Shown here in pieces: positions 43,727 to 52,525 of a stretch of DNA of 64,000 bases (the stretch's first letter is position 1; each line of letters begins with the position of its first letter). This DNA comes from Sediminimonas sp. (lineage in GTDB: Bacteria; Pseudomonadota; Alphaproteobacteria; Rhodobacterales; Rhodobacteraceae), in contig NZ_JAGXFK010000039.1 of assembly GCF_024637375.1 (NCBI RefSeq), positions 17,924-81,923 of the forward strand, given 5' to 3'. Below the pieces are notes generated by a model. That model was not told the DNA's origin. It saw only the letters and a program-made list of their open reading frames with translations, and did no database searches. The translations under genes and the position numbers were made by a program.

Positions 43727-44506
43727 TCATCCCTCCTCGAAAATTGCCACGGCGCGGGTGAACCCCGCGCTGGCGCCCTTGATCTTGTAGGGGAAGCAGG
43801 AAATCTCGAACCCGTCAGCGGGCAGTTGGTCGAGGTTGGTCAGCTTCTCCATGTGGCAATAGCCGATATCCATGCTGGCGCGGTGGCCTTCCCAGATGAT
43901 CGACGGGTCATGCGTCCTGGCATATTCCTGCGCGGTCAGCGCAAAGGGGGCGTCCCAGGACCAGGCATCGGTGCCGGTGACCCGCACGCCACGTTCCAAC
44001 AGGTAGAGCGTGGCCTCGCGCCCCATGCCGCAGCCCTTCATCAGGTAGTCGTCGTGGCCGTAGCGGTCGCCGGCCGAGGTGTTGACCACGACGATATCGA
44101 GCGGCTTCAGATCGTGCCCGATGCGCCTGAGTTCGGCCACCACATCGTCGGCGGTGACGACATGGCCATCCTCGAAATGGCGGAAATCCAGCTTGACGCC
44201 CGGATTGAAGCACCATTCCAGCGGCACCTCGTCAATGGTGATCGCGCGCTCGCCGCCCGACATGGTCGAATGGTGGTGGTAGGGCGCGTCCAGGTGGGTG
44301 CCGTTATGGGTGGCGATGCGAAGACGCTCCACCGCCCAGCCCTCGCCGCCGGGCAGATCCTCCTTTTGCAACCCCGGGAAAAAGGCCATCACCTGCTCGG
44401 CGGTCTGGTCGTGGGTCATGTATTCGATTTCCGGCAGCATTATCGGCGGATCGGACACGATGCCGGTTTCCAGCGGAACCGAGAGATCGACGTAGCGGCG
44501 CGGCAT
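43727..44506 (-). CDS. cyclase family protein (kynurenine formamidase-like)
   Basis: A 259-residue metal-dependent hydrolase of the cyclase/KynB superfamily. The defining motif HNGTHLDAPYHHH provides the metal ligands (residues about 67-79). VPLETG in the opening strand is also typical. Length is slightly above that of KynB. GGAGG precedes the start. Its place between the TRAP permease and FAH-family genes suggests ring-opening or amide hydrolysis in the same pathway. Confidence 0.88.
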   Translation of the reverse strand: MPRRYVDLSVPLETGIVSDPPIMLPEIEYMTHDQTAEQVMAFFPGLQKEDLPGGEGWAVERLRIATHNGTHLDAPYHHHSTMSGGERAITIDEVPLEWCFNPGVKLDFRHFEDGHVVTADDVVAELRRIGHDLKPLDIVVVNTSAGDRYGHDDYLMKGCGMGREATLYLLERGVRVTGTDAWSWDAPFALTAQEYARTHDPSIIWEGHRASMDIGYCHMEKLTNLDQLPADGFEISCFPYKIKGASAGFTRAVAIFEEG

Positions 44507-44520
44507 GGCGAGCCTCCTTT

Positions 44521-45831
44521 TCAGTGGACGAGAATGGTTGCAAGGCTCGGGAAGATCATCACCAGCGCCAGAAGCACCAGCATCATCAGCGCGAACGGCG
44601 CGGCGCCGCGAAAGATCTCGCCCAGCGGGATGTCGGGGTCGTCAAGGGCCGACTTTATGACAAAGACCGAGATGCCGAAGGGCGGTGTCAGCAGCCCGAT
44701 CTCGACCGCGACGATGGTGACGATGCCGAACCAGATCAGGTCAACCTGGAACTGGGCCAGCACCGGCAGCATCAGCGGCACCAGGATCAGCATGATCGAG
44801 GAGCTGTCCAGAACCGTGCCCATCACGATCACCAGGATCACATAGGACAGGATCATCCCCCAGTAGCCGATTTCCGCCTGCGCCACGAATTCGCCAAATC
44901 CGACCGGTACACCCGAAAGCGCCAGCATGCGCGAATACATTTGCGCGGCGATGATCAGGAACGAGATCGCTGCGGTTACCAGCCCGGTATCGGTGAGCAC
45001 CTGCCAGAAATCGCCCCATGTCAGGCTGCGGCGTGCCAGCCCGATGACAATCGCACCGAGGCACCCCACCGCGCCCGCCTCGATGGGGGTGAAGAAGCCG
45101 CCATAGATGCCGCCCAGCACCAGACCGATCAGCGCGGCGATGGGCAACCCCTTGGCGGCGAGCTGGCGGCGCGTGAGGGCGGCCACGCCTTCGGCGCCAT
45201 GCGCCGCGCCCAGCGCCTGCGGACGGAACCGCGCCGTGAGCCAGATGCTGCCGCCGAACAGGAGCGCCAGCAGCAGGCCGGGGATGATGCCGGCGATGAA
45301 CAGGTCGCCCACCGACTGCTCGGTCAGCAGACCGTACAGGATCAGCAGCAGACTGGGCGGAATGAGCATCCCCAGAACCGAACTGCCCGCCACCACGCCC
45401 ACCGAGAAGCGCGGCGAATAGCCGTGGCGGATCATCTCGGGCACCGCGATGCGCGTGAAAACGGCAGCCGAAGCAATGGAAATACCGGTGATCGCGGCGA
45501 ATATCGCATTGGCGCCCACCGTGCCGATCCCCAGCCCGCCGGCGAACCGCCGGAACAGGTGGTTGGCCACGTCGAAGGCATCGCGCCCCATGCCCGTGAC
45601 CGAGACCAGATAGCCCATCAGCACGAAGAGCGGCACGACGCCGAAGAAATAGCTGGATATGGTTTCCGAGGCCGCCAGCGCCAGCAGCTTGCCGGCCAGC
45701 ACGGGCGAGCCCTTGATCAGCCACACCCCCACATAGGAGGACAGCATCAGCGCGAACGGCACCCAGAAGCCCAGATAGACCATCGCCACCATCGCGCCGA
45801 AGGACGTGAGCCCGATCTCGAACGGGGTCAT
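44521..45831 (-). CDS. dctM: TRAP transporter large permease (DctM type)
   Basis: A 436-residue inner-membrane protein with about 12 hydrophobic segments, the transport subunit of a tripartite ATP-independent periplasmic transporter driven by an ion gradient. Typical DctM features are the opening GAMVAMVYLGFWVPFALML, IPPSLLLILYGLLTEQSVGDLF and GLLTPPFG near the C-terminus. Overlaps the small permease gene by 4 bp. Confidence 0.94.
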   Translation of the reverse strand: MTPFEIGLTSFGAMVAMVYLGFWVPFALMLSSYVGVWLIKGSPVLAGKLLALAASETISSYFFGVVPLFVLMGYLVSVTGMGRDAFDVANHLFRRFAGGLGIGTVGANAIFAAITGISIASAAVFTRIAVPEMIRHGYSPRFSVGVVAGSSVLGMLIPPSLLLILYGLLTEQSVGDLFIAGIIPGLLLALLFGGSIWLTARFRPQALGAAHGAEGVAALTRRQLAAKGLPIAALIGLVLGGIYGGFFTPIEAGAVGCLGAIVIGLARRSLTWGDFWQVLTDTGLVTAAISFLIIAAQMYSRMLALSGVPVGFGEFVAQAEIGYWGMILSYVILVIVMGTVLDSSSIMLILVPLMLPVLAQFQVDLIWFGIVTIVAVEIGLLTPPFGISVFVIKSALDDPDIPLGEIFRGAAPFALMMLVLLALVMIFPSLATILVH

Positions 45832-46379
45832 GGTCGCACCTCCCGGCCCATGAGGCGCAGCAGCGATTCCAGCGCCGAAAGTGCAAGCTGCACCCAGAGC
45901 GCGGCGCAGCCTACCAGGATGATCAGCTTGACCGGCCAGATCGGTGCGGTGAAATCGCCCACCGTTCCCTCATAGGTGCCCCGCTCCCACGCCTTTTCGA
46001 AAAGCGGCAGCGAGGCCGCGAAAAGCTGCCAGATGAGCACGGCGGCAGCCACGGCAAAGACCAGTTCCAGCGCCACGCGCAGCCGCGGCGCGCGCCGCTC
46101 CAGCGCCCCCAACAGCGCCTCGGCCCGCGTCAGCCGCCCCTTGCGGAAGGTCTGGGCGATCTGCAGGAAGACGATGGCGACGATCGACATCGACACGATC
46201 TCGGGCACGCCCGAGATCGGCGCATCGAACGCCCCGCGCCCGATCACGTCGGCATTGACCAGCAGCATCAGCATCAGGATCAGCAGCGTGCCGGCCACGT
46301 TCAGCGCACCGGTCACCGAATCGACGGCGCGGCGCAGTGCGCGAAACCAGCCGGGCAACTGTTGCGAAGCCTCAATCAT
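45828..46379 (-). CDS. dctQ: TRAP transporter small permease (DctQ type)
   Basis: A 183-residue protein with four transmembrane segments, the small membrane subunit that partners DctM. The family pattern is NADVIGRGAFDAPISGVPEIV (residues about 42-62). The start is taken as the ATG at 46379; an in-frame GTG at 46391 is the alternative. A strong hairpin lies between this gene and dctP. Confidence 0.9.
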   Translation of the reverse strand: MIEASQQLPGWFRALRRAVDSVTGALNVAGTLLILMLMLLVNADVIGRGAFDAPISGVPEIVSMSIVAIVFLQIAQTFRKGRLTRAEALLGALERRAPRLRVALELVFAVAAAVLIWQLFAASLPLFEKAWERGTYEGTVGDFTAPIWPVKLIILVGCAALWVQLALSALESLLRLMGREVRP

Positions 46380-46503
46380 GGACGCCCCCACGCCGCCCGG
46401 GCGCCGAAATCCTGCGTGGATTTCGGGCCGTTGTCGACGCCGGGAAACGGCGCGCGCGCGAACAAGGCAGAACTTGGCTCGATCATTTCAGACCCCCGCG
46501 ATG

Positions 46504-46531
46504 GCCCGCCCCGGCCGGCACCGGGGCGGGC
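46504..46531 (-). terminator. hairpin between dctP and dctQ (attenuator)
   Basis: GCCCGCCCCGG (46504-46514) pairs perfectly with CCGGGGCGGGC (46521-46531) around a 6-base loop, starting 6 bp after the dctP stop in the direction of transcription. No T-run follows. Such hairpins stabilise upstream mRNA or partly terminate, giving more binding protein than permease. Confidence 0.6.
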
Positions 46532-46537
46532 GGTCGA

Positions 46538-47611
46538 TCACTCCTGGTCCCAGTTGCGCACCGGGGTGGCGCCGGCCGCGCGCATGGTGTCCATGTAGGC
46601 CTTGAGCACCGCGGTTCCGGCCTTGCCCTCGGCATCCAGACGCTCGGCCCAGAGCCGGGCCACGTTGTCCATGCCGTTGGCCCATTTCTCGCGGAAGGCC
46701 TCGTCCACCTCGGTCACCGTCGCGCCTTGCTTCTGCATCAGGCCCAGGAACTTGGTGACCGAGGCGTCAAGATCCTTCTGATAGGCTTCGGCATCGGCCT
46801 CGGCCGCGTCCTTGAGCGCCTTCTGCACCACCGGGTCGAGGCTGTCGTACCAATCCTTGTTGGCGGCCAGCCCGCCGGCATATTGGGCGCCGAATCCCAC
46901 CTTGGTGATATAGGGGGCCACCTCGTGCAGCTTGCCCGGCAGCGCGGCGCTGGCGAACACGATCGCCCCGTCATAAACGCCGGTCTTGATCTCGTTGTAA
47001 TAGGTGGTCAGGTTGCCCGACACACCCACCGCGCCGGTGCCCCCCAGCCAGTTGACCGCCGGGCCGGGCGCGGCGATCTTGTGCCCCTCCAGGTCAGCGA
47101 TCTCGTTCACCGGAAAGGTGGTCATCAGCAGGTAGTCGTCGATGCCGATGCCGCCGCCCAGATATTCCAGCCCGTTCTCGTGCCAGGCCGCCTTCATGTC
47201 GTCATTGGTTTCCTGAAGCTTGTCCATCCACGACGAGACGGCGGTGGAATCGCTCGACACGAAAGGCGTGAAGTAGGTCACGTTCTGCACCGCCAGCTTG
47301 GACGGATCGAACAGGCTCGAAACCAGGCCGATCTCGGCCAGCCCCGCCTCGACCGCCTCCAGTTCGTCGCCCACCTTGGCCAGCGACCCGCCGTATTGCT
47401 CCGACCAGTTGATGGAGTACTCCGTTCCCTCCAGCGCGGTGTTGACCGCCGGGATGAAGGTCTGGCTGGCATGCTTGACCCAGCGGAACACCGACGGATG
47501 CCCGGCCACGATGGTCACGTTCAGGGTTTCGGCCTGCGCCACCGGCGCCGCCGACCATCCGCTCACCGCCACCGCGGCGGCGAACATCCCGGTTCTGATA
47601 AGATTGGTCAT
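46538..47611 (-). CDS. dctP: TRAP transporter solute-binding protein (DctP type)
   Basis: A 357-residue periplasmic receptor. The signal peptide runs MTNLIRTGMFAAAVAVSGWSAAPVAQA. The DctP fold is recognisable by IAAPGPAVNWLGGTGAVGV with the conserved region around YYNEIKTGVYDGAI, and a C-terminal helix before WAERLDAEGK. I chose the ATG at 47611 (GGAGAAG upstream); the frame stays open far upstream but that part overlaps tetR. It is the first transport gene after the regulator. Confidence 0.92.
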   Translation of the reverse strand: MTNLIRTGMFAAAVAVSGWSAAPVAQAETLNVTIVAGHPSVFRWVKHASQTFIPAVNTALEGTEYSINWSEQYGGSLAKVGDELEAVEAGLAEIGLVSSLFDPSKLAVQNVTYFTPFVSSDSTAVSSWMDKLQETNDDMKAAWHENGLEYLGGGIGIDDYLLMTTFPVNEIADLEGHKIAAPGPAVNWLGGTGAVGVSGNLTTYYNEIKTGVYDGAIVFASAALPGKLHEVAPYITKVGFGAQYAGGLAANKDWYDSLDPVVQKALKDAAEADAEAYQKDLDASVTKFLGLMQKQGATVTEVDEAFREKWANGMDNVARLWAERLDAEGKAGTAVLKAYMDTMRAAGATPVRNWDQE

Positions 47612-47658
47612 CTTCTCCTCCCATTTGTTGGATGAATTGTCCGTTTGTTGTTCTTCGT

Positions 47659-48312
47659 TCAGCCCTCGACCAGCGCCCGCACCCCGCCGCAGATGAAAGG
47701 CACGATGCGGTCCAGCATGGCCTCGACATCGCCGTCGTCGCAAACCCCGCCCGAAAGCCGTTTCGGCCGCCCCGTCTTGGCCATCATCGTCATCCCCACG
47801 CCGATGGCGAACATGTAGGCCCAGACGGCATCCGAGCGGCTCAGCCCCGGCTCGACCCGCATCAGCGCGGCGATGAAGGTCTGCGCGATGGGGTCGTAAT
47901 GGGTCTCGATCAGCTTCTGGTCGCGCGGATCGGCCGAGTTGGCGAAGGCGACCAGGATGCGGGCAAAGGCGCCGCCATCCCGCGCCAGGTCGAGCCCGGT
48001 TTCGATTGTGGGGCGAAAGAGCGCTTCGACGATCGCCTCCAGGCGCGGCGTACCGTGCTCGAAAAGCCCGGCCACCAGCGCCGCGCGGCGCGCGTTGATC
48101 TGGTTCGAGCGGCGCGCGACCATGGCCTCGAACAGCTTTTCCTTGGTCTTGAAGTGGTAATGGATCAGCCCCTGCGCGACGCCCGCTTCCCCGGCGATGG
48201 CGCGCATCGCCGCCCCTTGGTACCCCGAGGCGGCAAAGACCCGCTCGGCGGCGTCCAGGATGGCATCCTGACGGCTTTCGCCCGGCGTGGCGCGGGTGGC
48301 TTGCAGTGGCAT
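47659..48312 (-). CDS. TetR/AcrR family transcriptional regulator
   Basis: A 217-residue repressor-type regulator. The N-terminal TetR HTH is clear: ILDAAERVFAASGYQGAAMRAIAGEAGVAQGLIHYHFKTKEKLF (residues about 17-60). The C-terminal ligand domain is not assignable to a subclass. It is the first gene of the minus-strand operon tetR-dctPQM-cyclase-FAH. A perfect palindrome lies 18 bp upstream of its start, so it probably represses itself and the operon until the transported compound or its CoA ester is present. Confidence 0.9.
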   Translation of the reverse strand: MPLQATRATPGESRQDAILDAAERVFAASGYQGAAMRAIAGEAGVAQGLIHYHFKTKEKLFEAMVARRSNQINARRAALVAGLFEHGTPRLEAIVEALFRPTIETGLDLARDGGAFARILVAFANSADPRDQKLIETHYDPIAQTFIAALMRVEPGLSRSDAVWAYMFAIGVGMTMMAKTGRPKRLSGGVCDDGDVEAMLDRIVPFICGGVRALVEG

Positions 48313-48329
48313 CAGACCTTCTTCCCCGG

Positions 48330-48355
48330 ATCCTGACTGATCGCCCAGTCAGGAT
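48330..48355. promoter_or_regulatory. palindromic operator upstream of tetR
   Basis: ATCCTGACTG (48330-48339) mirrors CAGTCAGGAT (48346-48355) exactly with a 6-base spacer. The core TGACTG-n6-CAGTCA and its position 18 bp before the tetR start are what a TetR-family operator looks like. Confidence 0.72.
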
Positions 48356-48648
48356 TGTTCGCTGTGGCACCCGCTGTCAAGCTTGCCGTGCGCCGCCGCC
48401 GCGCACACCACGCACGGAAAGGCGTGCCGGACTCGTGCGCGCCGGTCGCAGGCCGTCTGACAATTCCCGCAATCGCTCACGTCTTCCCCCCCCCTGTCGG
48501 GAACCATCACGGTAAGCCTCGGCCTTTTATCGGTTTCATGGCACGAATTGGCGTCGCCATCACGGAGCGCCCCTTGATGCCGGTAAAGGCGGGGCACTGG
48601 CCGCTGCGATAAGCTGGAGGGAGAGAGCAAATTGAACGCGGAGGCGTC
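48356..48648. other. intergenic region between tetR operator and pcm-ere fusion
   Basis: Divergent promoter region. No gene is supported; apart from the operator at its left end I see no clear repeats. The right end has GGAGGCG close to the start of the downstream fusion gene. Confidence 0.4.
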
Positions 48649-50637
48649 ATGACCGATTTTTCCGAACAGCGCGCGCAGATGGTGCGCCGTCAGATCCGGG
48701 CGCGCGGCGTGCGCGACGAACGGCTGCTGAATGCCATGGGCATGATCCCGCGGGAGCGGTTTCTGCCCGCCCGATGGCAGCACCTTGCCTACCAGGACCG
48801 GCCGATCCTGATCGCCGGGGGGCAGGTGGCGCTTCAGCCGCATGTCGTGGCCTACATGATCGAGGCGCTGGTGCTCGCGCCGGGCGCGCGGGTTCTGGAG
48901 CTTGGCACCGGCACCGGGTATGCCGCCGCGATACTGGCCGAGATGGGCGCGCAGGTCTACGCGATCGAGGCGAGCGGCCAGTTCGCCGAACGGGCAGCGA
49001 GCACGCTTGTCGATCTGGGCTACGGGTCGGTCCATGTGCAGCACGCATCCGATCTGCGCGCCTGGCAGGAGGAGGGGCCATTCGACGCGATCCTCGTTTC
49101 AGAGGCGGTGGCGGCGGTGCCCGAGGCGCTGAAGAGCCAGCTCAAGACCGGCGGTCGGCTGGTCGCCGCGGTTGGCACCAGCATGGTCGCCGAGGAGTTG
49201 GTGCGCGTGACCCGTCTTGAGAAAGGGCAGTTCGACCGCGAGGACCTGGCCGACATCCGCTTCGTGCCCCTACTCACGGACGAGGGGGAACCGAGCGGCC
49301 CGCCGACCGCGCGCCTCGTCGAGACGCGACCGCGCGGGCGCCAGACGTTGCCGGGCCTGATTCTCAACCATGCCGAGGTTTTCGACACCGTCGAGGAAGC
49401 CGACCTTTCACCGATGATGGCGCGGATCGGGGACAAGCGCGTGGTGCTGATCGGCGAGGCGAGCCATGGCACATCGGAATTCTACCGGATGCGCGCCCGG
49501 ATCACCCAGCGGTTGATCGAGGAAAAGGGGTTTACCATCGTCGCGGCCGAGGCGGACTGGCCAGACGCCGCGCATATCGACACCTATGTCCGCCACCGCG
49601 CGGCGCCGTCCGCCGGGTGGGAGGCTTTCGCGCGCTTCCCGGAATGGATGTGGCGCAACGAGGAAACCAAAGAATTCGCCGACTGGCTCTACCGCCACAA
49701 CGCGGATCGCACGGCGCCGGAGATGGCGGGGTTTTACGGGCTCGACCTTTACAGCCTCTTCGCATCCACCCGCGCGATCGTGGACTACCTCGAGGACGTG
49801 GATGCCGGCCTCGCCGCTCTGGCGCGCAGGCGTTACGCCTGCCTGTCGCCGTGGGAGGCGGACCCCGCCGCCTACGGCCACGCCGCGCTGACCGGACGAT
49901 ACCGCGACTGCGAAAGGGAGGTGACGCAGATGCTTGCCGACCTCCTGAAAAAGCGAAAGGACTACACCGCCCATGACGGCCACCGTTTTCTGGACGCCGC
50001 GCAGAACGCGCAACTCGTCGCCGACGCCGAGCGCTACTACCGCGTGATGTATTACGGCTCGCGAATGTCGTGGAACTTGCGCGACGGGCACATGTTCGAC
50101 ACGCTGATGAACGTGATGGACTTTCACGGCCCGCAGGCGAAGGCCGTGGTTTGGGCGCACAATTCGCATATCGGCGATGCACGGGCGACGGAAATGTCCC
50201 GGCGCGGCGAGAAGAACCTGGGCGAGATGTGCGCGCGCGGCTTTGGCAGCGACAGCTATCGCATCGGCTTCGGTACCGATCATGGCGAGGTCGCGGCGGC
50301 GTCCGACTGGGGCGGGCCGATGGAAATCAAGCAGGTGCAGCCAGCGCACCGGCAGAGCTACGAGCGGCAGTTTCACCTGACGGGCGCGCCGGGGCTGATC
50401 CTGCCGATGCGGGCGGGACAGGAGTTCGACCTCGTCACCGAGCTGGCCGACCAGCGGCTGGAGCGGGCGATCGGCGTGATCTACCGCCCCGAGACCGAGC
50501 TTGCCTCGCACTATTTCGAGGCCGAGTTGCCCGCGCAGTTCGACGAGTACGTCTGGATCGACAGGACGACGGCCGTCTCTGCGCTGCCGGTGCACCGGAC
50601 CGCGGCGCTGCCCGATACCTATCCCTTCGGTGTCTGA
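48649..50637 (+). CDS. Pcm-like methyltransferase / erythromycin-esterase fusion
   Basis: A 662-residue two-domain protein. Residues 1-215 match protein-L-isoaspartate O-methyltransferase (repair of damaged Asp/Asn): RGVRDERLLNAMGMIPRERF, then the SAM motif VLELGTGTGYAAA and IEASGQFAERA. Residues about 245-655 match the erythromycin esterase/EreA-like family: IGEASHGTSEFYRMRARITQRLIEE and VVWAHNSHIGDARATEMS. Ere enzymes hydrolyse macrolactones, but most family members have unknown substrates, so resistance should not be assumed. This architecture is known in other bacteria. GGAGG precedes the ATG. Confidence 0.88.
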   Translation: MTDFSEQRAQMVRRQIRARGVRDERLLNAMGMIPRERFLPARWQHLAYQDRPILIAGGQVALQPHVVAYMIEALVLAPGARVLELGTGTGYAAAILAEMGAQVYAIEASGQFAERAASTLVDLGYGSVHVQHASDLRAWQEEGPFDAILVSEAVAAVPEALKSQLKTGGRLVAAVGTSMVAEELVRVTRLEKGQFDREDLADIRFVPLLTDEGEPSGPPTARLVETRPRGRQTLPGLILNHAEVFDTVEEADLSPMMARIGDKRVVLIGEASHGTSEFYRMRARITQRLIEEKGFTIVAAEADWPDAAHIDTYVRHRAAPSAGWEAFARFPEWMWRNEETKEFADWLYRHNADRTAPEMAGFYGLDLYSLFASTRAIVDYLEDVDAGLAALARRRYACLSPWEADPAAYGHAALTGRYRDCEREVTQMLADLLKKRKDYTAHDGHRFLDAAQNAQLVADAERYYRVMYYGSRMSWNLRDGHMFDTLMNVMDFHGPQAKAVVWAHNSHIGDARATEMSRRGEKNLGEMCARGFGSDSYRIGFGTDHGEVAAASDWGGPMEIKQVQPAHRQSYERQFHLTGAPGLILPMRAGQEFDLVTELADQRLERAIGVIYRPETELASHYFEAELPAQFDEYVWIDRTTAVSALPVHRTAALPDTYPFGV

Positions 50638-50722
50638 CGAGGCAGCACGCACCACCCGAGGCATGTACGGCCTGGCGGTGGCGCATGTATCCCTTGTCGT
50701 TCGCTCGCCAAGTCCGGTTGCT

Positions 50723-50741
50723 GCCGGGAACTGTGCCCGGC
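50723..50741. terminator. short hairpin between convergent genes
   Basis: GCCGGG (50723-50728) and CCCGGC (50736-50741) pair around a 7-base loop in the 164-bp gap between the esterase fusion and cbpM. A weak bidirectional terminator candidate. Confidence 0.4.
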
Positions 50742-50801
50742 GGCCCGGCGGTATGGGTTTGTCATCCAATCGCCCTTACGGGGCGCGCCAATGACGGCTC
50801 C

Positions 50802-51158
50802 TCAGCCCCCGTCGGTGCCCGTCGCACTGCTGTCGCGCAATGCATGGAAGGTCGCGATAACCTCTTGGCGCACGTCCTCCGGCTGCCCTTCCACCGCGTT
50901 GGCGAGGCACTTCAGTTCGCGCCGGGTTCGGTGCAGGTTGTCGATCAGCGACAGCACGACCGGGATCGTGTCCGTCGGGACCGACATTTCCTTCCTCAGG
51001 TCGCATAGCAGCCGGATCCGGGCAATATCGAGGTCGTCGAAAACCGGCCCCTTGTCGCCACGCGCCGGACGCACCCAGCCCTCGTCCACCCACAACCGCA
51101 GATCCCGCATGGTCACCCGCCGGACGCAGGCGACGACGGTGCGTTCATCATAGCTCAT
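50802..51158 (-). CDS. cbpM: chaperone modulator CbpM
   Basis: A 118-residue MerR-HTH-like protein that binds and inhibits the J-domain of CbpA. Features: VTMRDLRLWVDEGWVRPARG followed by FDDLDIARIRLLCDLRKEMSV, and a C-terminal helix. It overlaps the cbpA stop by 4 bp (ATGA), the standard cbpA-cbpM arrangement. Confidence 0.88.
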   Translation of the reverse strand: MSYDERTVVACVRRVTMRDLRLWVDEGWVRPARGDKGPVFDDLDIARIRLLCDLRKEMSVPTDTIPVVLSLIDNLHRTRRELKCLANAVEGQPEDVRQEVIATFHALRDSSATGTDGG

Positions 51159-52090
51159 GTCTTCCTCCGCAGTTCCTTGCGCGGATCGAAATGCGCGTGC
51201 TCGCGCCAGCGTTTCGCCAGCGTCTCCATCTCGTCGTCGATCCGGTCGGGCAGCACGATCTTCAGACGCACGACCTGGTCCCCGTCCTTGCCCTTGGCCG
51301 CGGCGATTCCCTTTCCCTTCAGCCGCAACCGATGTCCCGAGGACGCACCTTTCGGGATGGTCATCGACACCGTACCCGCGATCGTCGGAACCTCCACCTT
51401 CGCACCCAGCACCGCCTCGTCAAAAGTCACCGGCAGCTCTATCTCGATGTCGTCGCCATCGCGGTGGAAGACCGGATGCGGCCGCACCGCGACCGTCACC
51501 AGCGCGTCGCCGGCCGGCCCCGTCCCGTAGCCCTGCCCGCCCTTGCCGCGCAGTCGCAGTGTCTGGCCGTCGCGCAGCCCGGCCGGGATCGAAATCTCGA
51601 GCCCCTTGCCATCGGGCATGGTGACGCTGCGCTTGCCGCCTCGCGCCGCGTCCATGAAATCGACCTCGAGGTGATAGCGCATGTCGGGACCGCGCGCGTG
51701 GACTTCCTGACGGAAGCCGCCGCCGCCGGCGGCCTGGCGCCGCGCGAAGAGATCGGAAAAGATGTCCGACATGTCCTCGAATCCCTCCGGCCCCGCGCCC
51801 GGCTCATAGCGCCGCCCCTCGTCGCGGCCGGCATACTGGTGGTAATAGTGCCGTTCGGGGCGCTCCTGCCCCGAGGCGTCTATCTCGCCCGCGTCAAACT
51901 GGCGGCGCTTCTCGGCATCGCCCAGCAGGTCGTAGGCCGAGGACACGTCCTGAAACTCGGCCTTCTTGGCGGGATCGTCGGGATGCAGGTCGGGATGCAG
52001 GCGCTTGGCCAGCTTGCGGTAGGCTTTCTTGATCTCATCCTGCGTCGCGGTTTTGGAGACGCCCAGAACCTTGTAGGGATCATCGCTCAT
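51155..52090 (-). CDS. cbpA: curved-DNA-binding DnaJ-family co-chaperone CbpA
   Basis: A 311-residue class II J-protein that stimulates DnaK and can bind curved DNA. The J-domain is at residues 4-68 with the HPD motif (LHPDLHPDD). A Gly-rich and disordered linker follows, then the two substrate-binding beta domains (from about 120) with no Cys-rich zinc finger, which separates it from DnaJ. The usual 4-bp overlap with cbpM suggests coupled production of the chaperone and its inhibitor. Confidence 0.92.
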   Translation of the reverse strand: MSDDPYKVLGVSKTATQDEIKKAYRKLAKRLHPDLHPDDPAKKAEFQDVSSAYDLLGDAEKRRQFDAGEIDASGQERPERHYYHQYAGRDEGRRYEPGAGPEGFEDMSDIFSDLFARRQAAGGGGFRQEVHARGPDMRYHLEVDFMDAARGGKRSVTMPDGKGLEISIPAGLRDGQTLRLRGKGGQGYGTGPAGDALVTVAVRPHPVFHRDGDDIEIELPVTFDEAVLGAKVEVPTIAGTVSMTIPKGASSGHRLRLKGKGIAAAKGKDGDQVVRLKIVLPDRIDDEMETLAKRWREHAHFDPRKELRRKT

Positions 52091-52525
52091 TTGTCAGTTT
52101 TCCGTCCACATTTGCAGCCATGTTCTTTCGAATTCCCTGCCCTGGCAAGTCGCCCGGGAAGCCGCGCCGATGGCCGGTTGGCGCCCGCCGTCCTTGTCCA
52201 TGGTCGCCTCCATAACGTCTGCTCCGCCACCGCCGCAGCGGTGCATACGCGACCGGACTCGCGTGTGCGTGGTTCGGCTTCACGATCCAGACAACGGTGG
52301 CGGGGCGCAATGATCCATGTCAAGGCTCGGTCGTTCACCCTGATCGACGCTGTGCAGCCCGCCGCCCCTCGCAGAAAGCACACCGCACGCGTTGATTGAC
52401 GTCAAGGCATGCGGTTGCATTGGGCATATGCTGGGCAACAAGCCGGTGCGTGAGGAAAGAGTGCAGCGATGCCCCTGCCACTTGCCGACGCTTGCATGCC
52501 GCCAGCCCAAGGAGGAGAACGAGCG
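52091..52525. other. 435-bp divergent intergenic region
   Basis: Lies between cbpA (minus) and the phosphotransferase fusion (plus). No coding sequence is supported. The right end carries AAGGAGGAG just before the downstream ATG. I see no convincing promoter consensus or RNA structure. Confidence 0.4.

Noticed and set aside
46538-48370. One 610-residue minus-strand frame covering dctP and most of tetR
   Set aside because: The part upstream of 47611 is Arg-rich, antisense-like sequence in a different frame of the tetR gene. A signal peptide with its own ribosome-binding site starts dctP at 47611.
48649-50637. Macrolide resistance gene
   Set aside because: The EreA-like domain belongs to a broad family and is fused to a Pcm domain; resistance cannot be concluded from family membership.
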